Below, one piece after another: positions 61,883 to 64,000 of a stretch of DNA of 64,000 nucleotides. The position numbers and the translations under genes were made by a program. The stretch comes from JAAXQD01 sp963790095 (GTDB lineage Bacteria > Desulfobacterota > Desulfobacteria > Desulfobacterales > UBA11574): the NCBI GenBank assembly GCA_963790095.1, contig CAWBNO010000013.1, forward strand, positions 47,488 to 111,487, written 5' to 3'. The first letter of the stretch is position 1. Each line of letters starts with the position of its first letter. The notes under the pieces were generated by a model that ran no database searches, was not told the DNA's origin, and saw nothing but the letters and a program-made list of their open reading frames with translations.

Positions 61883-62740
61883 ATGACCGACAATAAAGAT
61901 ACGCGAATGAAGAGGCTCGGCTACCGCAAGCCGGCCGATGTCGCGGAACCTGATCAGCTCGTGCTCGTCGAATACGTCTCCGACGGGCGGGTGGCTATCG
62001 TCACCCTCAACAGGCCGCATGCCGACAACGCCATCACAACTGAGCTGGCAGCACAACTGATCGAGGTGCTCGAGACTATCGCAGCCCGTTCCTCTGTGCG
62101 TGTTGCCGTTCTTACCGGAGCTGGTGACAGGGCCTTCTCCGTCGGCGGTGACCTGTACCAGCGCAAGGAAATGACGAAGGAGCAATGGCTGCGGCAGCGC
62201 CTGGTTTTCGATCGCGTTCTCTACACTATTCGCCAGTTACGCAGACCGATTATTTCCGCGGTCCACGGGATGGCATACGGCGGCGGCTGCGAGATGGCAA
62301 TAAGCACCGATTTCATTATCGCTTCCAAAGATGCCGTCTTCGGCCAGCCCGAAGCAATAGTCGGTTTGAGCGCTGGCGGCGGCGGGCCGGTTTTTCTTCC
62401 CCGCGTTCTGCCCCCGGGCATGGCCATGCAGATGCTGATGACAGGCGATCCGCTCTCCGCAGCGGAGGCGTACCGGCTTGGTATGGTCAACGAGATCCAC
62501 CCCAAGGCCGAGTTGATGGGCGCCGTGCTTCGCATCGCAGAGAGGATCGCGAGCAATTCACCGACAGCGGTTCAGGCGGTCAAGCGGGCCGTTCAAATGG
62601 GACAGGGCGAATCTGTGGAGCAGGCAGTCGCGATCATGATGGATGAACACTGGCGCTCGGTAGTCCATCCGGACCGCGTCGAGGGGATTCGTGCCTTCAC
62701 CGAAGGACGGGAGGCTGCGTATCCAGATCCTGACTTTTGA
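61883..62740 (+). CDS. Enoyl-CoA hydratase/isomerase (crotonase) family protein
   Basis: A 285-residue crotonase. The oxyanion turn is GMAYGGGCEMAIS (about 133-145) with one catalytic Glu in GGGCEM; the second is in FGQPEAIVGL. The AFSVGGDL segment binds the acyl-CoA. TAGGAG precedes the ATG. The family hydrates or isomerises enoyl-CoA esters, or cleaves rings. Its stop codon (62738) is followed in the same frame by TAA and then by the tail of a DszB-like gene. It could act on the carbon skeleton after sulfur removal. Confidence 0.92.
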   Translation: MTDNKDTRMKRLGYRKPADVAEPDQLVLVEYVSDGRVAIVTLNRPHADNAITTELAAQLIEVLETIAARSSVRVAVLTGAGDRAFSVGGDLYQRKEMTKEQWLRQRLVFDRVLYTIRQLRRPIISAVHGMAYGGGCEMAISTDFIIASKDAVFGQPEAIVGLSAGGGGPVFLPRVLPPGMAMQMLMTGDPLSAAEAYRLGMVNEIHPKAELMGAVLRIAERIASNSPTAVQAVKRAVQMGQGESVEQAVAIMMDEHWRSVVHPDRVEGIRAFTEGREAAYPDPDF

Positions 62741-62743
62741 TAA

Positions 62744-62881
62744 GATGAGCAGAAGTGGGCCGCTCCGGAGTTCCTTGAGAAGGCAGCCCGGGAACTGCTG
62801 GAAGAAGAATGGAAGAAAAGAACCACATCCAAGCTTCCTGAAACGGCTACGCCGCTGGCATCCGGGGCACGACTCGGGTAG
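62744..62881 (+). pseudogene. C-terminal remnant of a second DszB-like gene
   Basis: In the frame directly after the crotonase stop, the codons read DEQKWAAPEFLEKAARELL, then EEEWKKRTTSKLP and ending SGARLG and TAG. This matches the last 45 residues of the DszB-like protein at 60586 (NKWAAPEFLEKAATEVL, EEWQRRSWSKLP, EGTRLG). There is no start codon. A second copy was present and most of it was deleted, with the crotonase gene now ending at the junction. Confidence 0.85.
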
Positions 62882-63131
62882 TCAGGAGAAAGCTCAACTT
62901 CTAAGGAAATTATCCATAAGCACAGAGGAACCGGTCGAGATTCTGCCGCCGGAAAAATCAATCGCAAATAGTAAAGAACATCGGCCTTTATGACTTTCCG
63001 TTCTGGGTGCTCGTGGTGGGGGCAGTGACCATGTGGGGGACCGAGCGGCCAAAATTGGACGGATAACCGAAAAATAAGAAAGTGAAAACAAAAAGGATCT
63101 CATAATGAAATCACGGAAGGAGAAGAAAACA
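62882..63131. other. Intergenic region with possible membrane-protein remnant
   Basis: No intact gene is visible. One frame ending TAA 63064 reads VKNIGLYDFPFWVLVVGAV then MWGTERPKLDG, a single hydrophobic stretch resembling part of a membrane protein. It has no start and may be a remnant of a transporter gene once linked to the second DszB copy. Confidence 0.35.
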
Positions 63132-63978
63132 ATGAAAAAAGTATTGGTTATTTCACCGGGTGCTGCAGATCACCACAACCGTCCTCGTGACAGTCATGTT
63201 CCTGGTCAGTGCCACGATTGGGAATGCGGCCGAAAAGAAACCGGATGACGGGTGGCACTTTACGATCACTCCCTACATTTGGCTGCCCAATATCAATGGG
63301 TCGATGAAACTGAACCAGCCCCCCGGCTTCGGGAGCGGGAATTTGGACACTGGTCCGGGTGATTACCTGGAGAATCTCGATTTTGCTGGAATGCTTGATT
63401 TCCAGATGAAGAAGGGAAAGTGGACCATCCTGGCCGACGTCATCTACTTGGATTTCTCGGACAGCGAAACGGCCCAATTTCCAGGAGTTCTTCCCGGAGG
63501 CGGCGAATGGACGATAGGGGCTGATTGGGATCTTCAAGCCCTTGTCTTCGAGCTCGCCGGAGCGTACTCCGTTTTTCGGGATGAAAATTCAAATTTCGAT
63601 TTACTGGCCGGTTTTAGATATGTAAGCTTTGAGGGCGATGCATCGTTGAACATCAGCGCACCTTTTCCCGGCTGGGTCGCTTCGCGAAACTTTTCCGAGA
63701 CTGAAAGTTTTGTTGACCCGATTGTCGGCTTTAAAGGCAAGTTCGAATTTAGCAAGAACAAGAAGTGGTATCTCCCCTATTATTTTGACATTGGAGGTTT
63801 TAGCGTCGACTCCGATTTGACCCTGCAGGCATTTGCGGGGATCGGTTACCGTTTCACCGATTGGTTTTCCACAGTGCTCGGCTACCGGTACATGTACTAC
63901 GATTTCGGCGACGATAGTAAACTTTTGGAAGACGTGAACTTCTACGGGGGAACACTCGGCTTCAGCTTCTCTTTCTAA
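63132..63978 (+). CDS. Outer-membrane beta-barrel protein, frameshifted near its start
   Basis: A strong ribosome site (GGAAGGAGAA) precedes ATG 63132, whose frame gives MKKVLVISPG and then leaves the barrel. The barrel protein begins in the next frame at about 63160 (VLQITTTVLVTVMFLVSATIGNA, a signal-peptide core). One extra base near 63153-63160 joins the two. The mature part (about 245 residues) has alternating hydrophobic strands and ends with aromatic residues (FSFSF), as outer-membrane barrels do. The role is unknown; a porin for the compounds used by the preceding cluster is one idea. Confidence 0.75.
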
Positions 63979-64000
63979 GCGTTTTTTACAAGAAATAGGC

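Overview
The window reads as a chromosomal segment of an anaerobic Desulfobacterota (deltaproteobacterial) sulfate-reducer-like organism. This is inferred from a tungsten aldehyde ferredoxin oxidoreductase with its own tungstate ABC importer and TunR-like regulator, two sigma-54 activators with matching -24/-12 promoters, a SWIB-domain protein, and intergenic regions full of small palindromic repeats. No rRNA, tRNA, CRISPR array or complete transposase was found.

Layout. 0-5 kb: start of an IHF-like gene, a SYLF lipoprotein-like gene, and a DNA polymerase IV gene beside a DUF4186 gene killed by one stop codon, the pair bracketed by a perfect 29-bp inverted repeat. 5-10.5 kb: tungsten AOR and an unknown partner, an IHF-alpha paralogue, membrane proteins, PilZ, and a receiver domain lacking its phospho-acceptor Asp. 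10.7-21.4 kb: a four-gene glycogen operon (fused GH13-GH133 debranching protein, GT35 phosphorylase, GT5 synthase, GH13_8 branching enzyme). 21.4-23 kb: fluoroacetyl-CoA-thioesterase-like gene divergent from a LysR gene. 23.1-35.5 kb: a copper/silver-type module: CusCBA efflux pump, a Met/His-rich periplasmic protein, a membrane adenylate cyclase, and a divergent ZraSR-like two-component pair. A perfect sigma-54 promoter and two upstream palindromes lie in front of cusC. 35.5-42.5 kb: Nudix, low-molecular-weight phosphatase, lipase-like hydrolase and predicted aminopeptidase, with many repeats, then a PKD-repeat protein. 42.5-46.3 kb: tungstate importer TupABC and a TunR-like regulator, which fits the AOR upstream. 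46.7-51.3 kb: AT-rich accessory DNA with a truncated TonB receptor, a SWIB protein, small ABM and tautomerase proteins, and four copies of a short direct repeat.

51.8-64 kb is the most unusual region. A GAF/AAA+ sigma-54 activator is followed by a candidate sigma-54 promoter and a co-directional run of genes: an ABM-domain protein, CoA-disulfide reductase-rhodanese, a membrane protein, a SulP transporter, a ferredoxin-nitroreductase, a 27-codon ORF, a protein resembling the sulfinate desulfinase DszB with the Cys/His/Arg catalytic pattern kept, an enoyl-CoA hydratase, and the decayed tail of a second DszB-like copy. This looks like an undescribed anaerobic organosulfur (C-S cleaving) cluster; the substrate is unknown.

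Two inverted copies of a 274-278 bp palindromic non-coding element, each flanked by an 8-bp target duplication, identify a MITE-like mobile element. Four genes (cusC, the PKD protein, sulP and the last outer-membrane protein) carry single-base frameshifts. They may be real decay or assembly errors, so each is annotated across the break.
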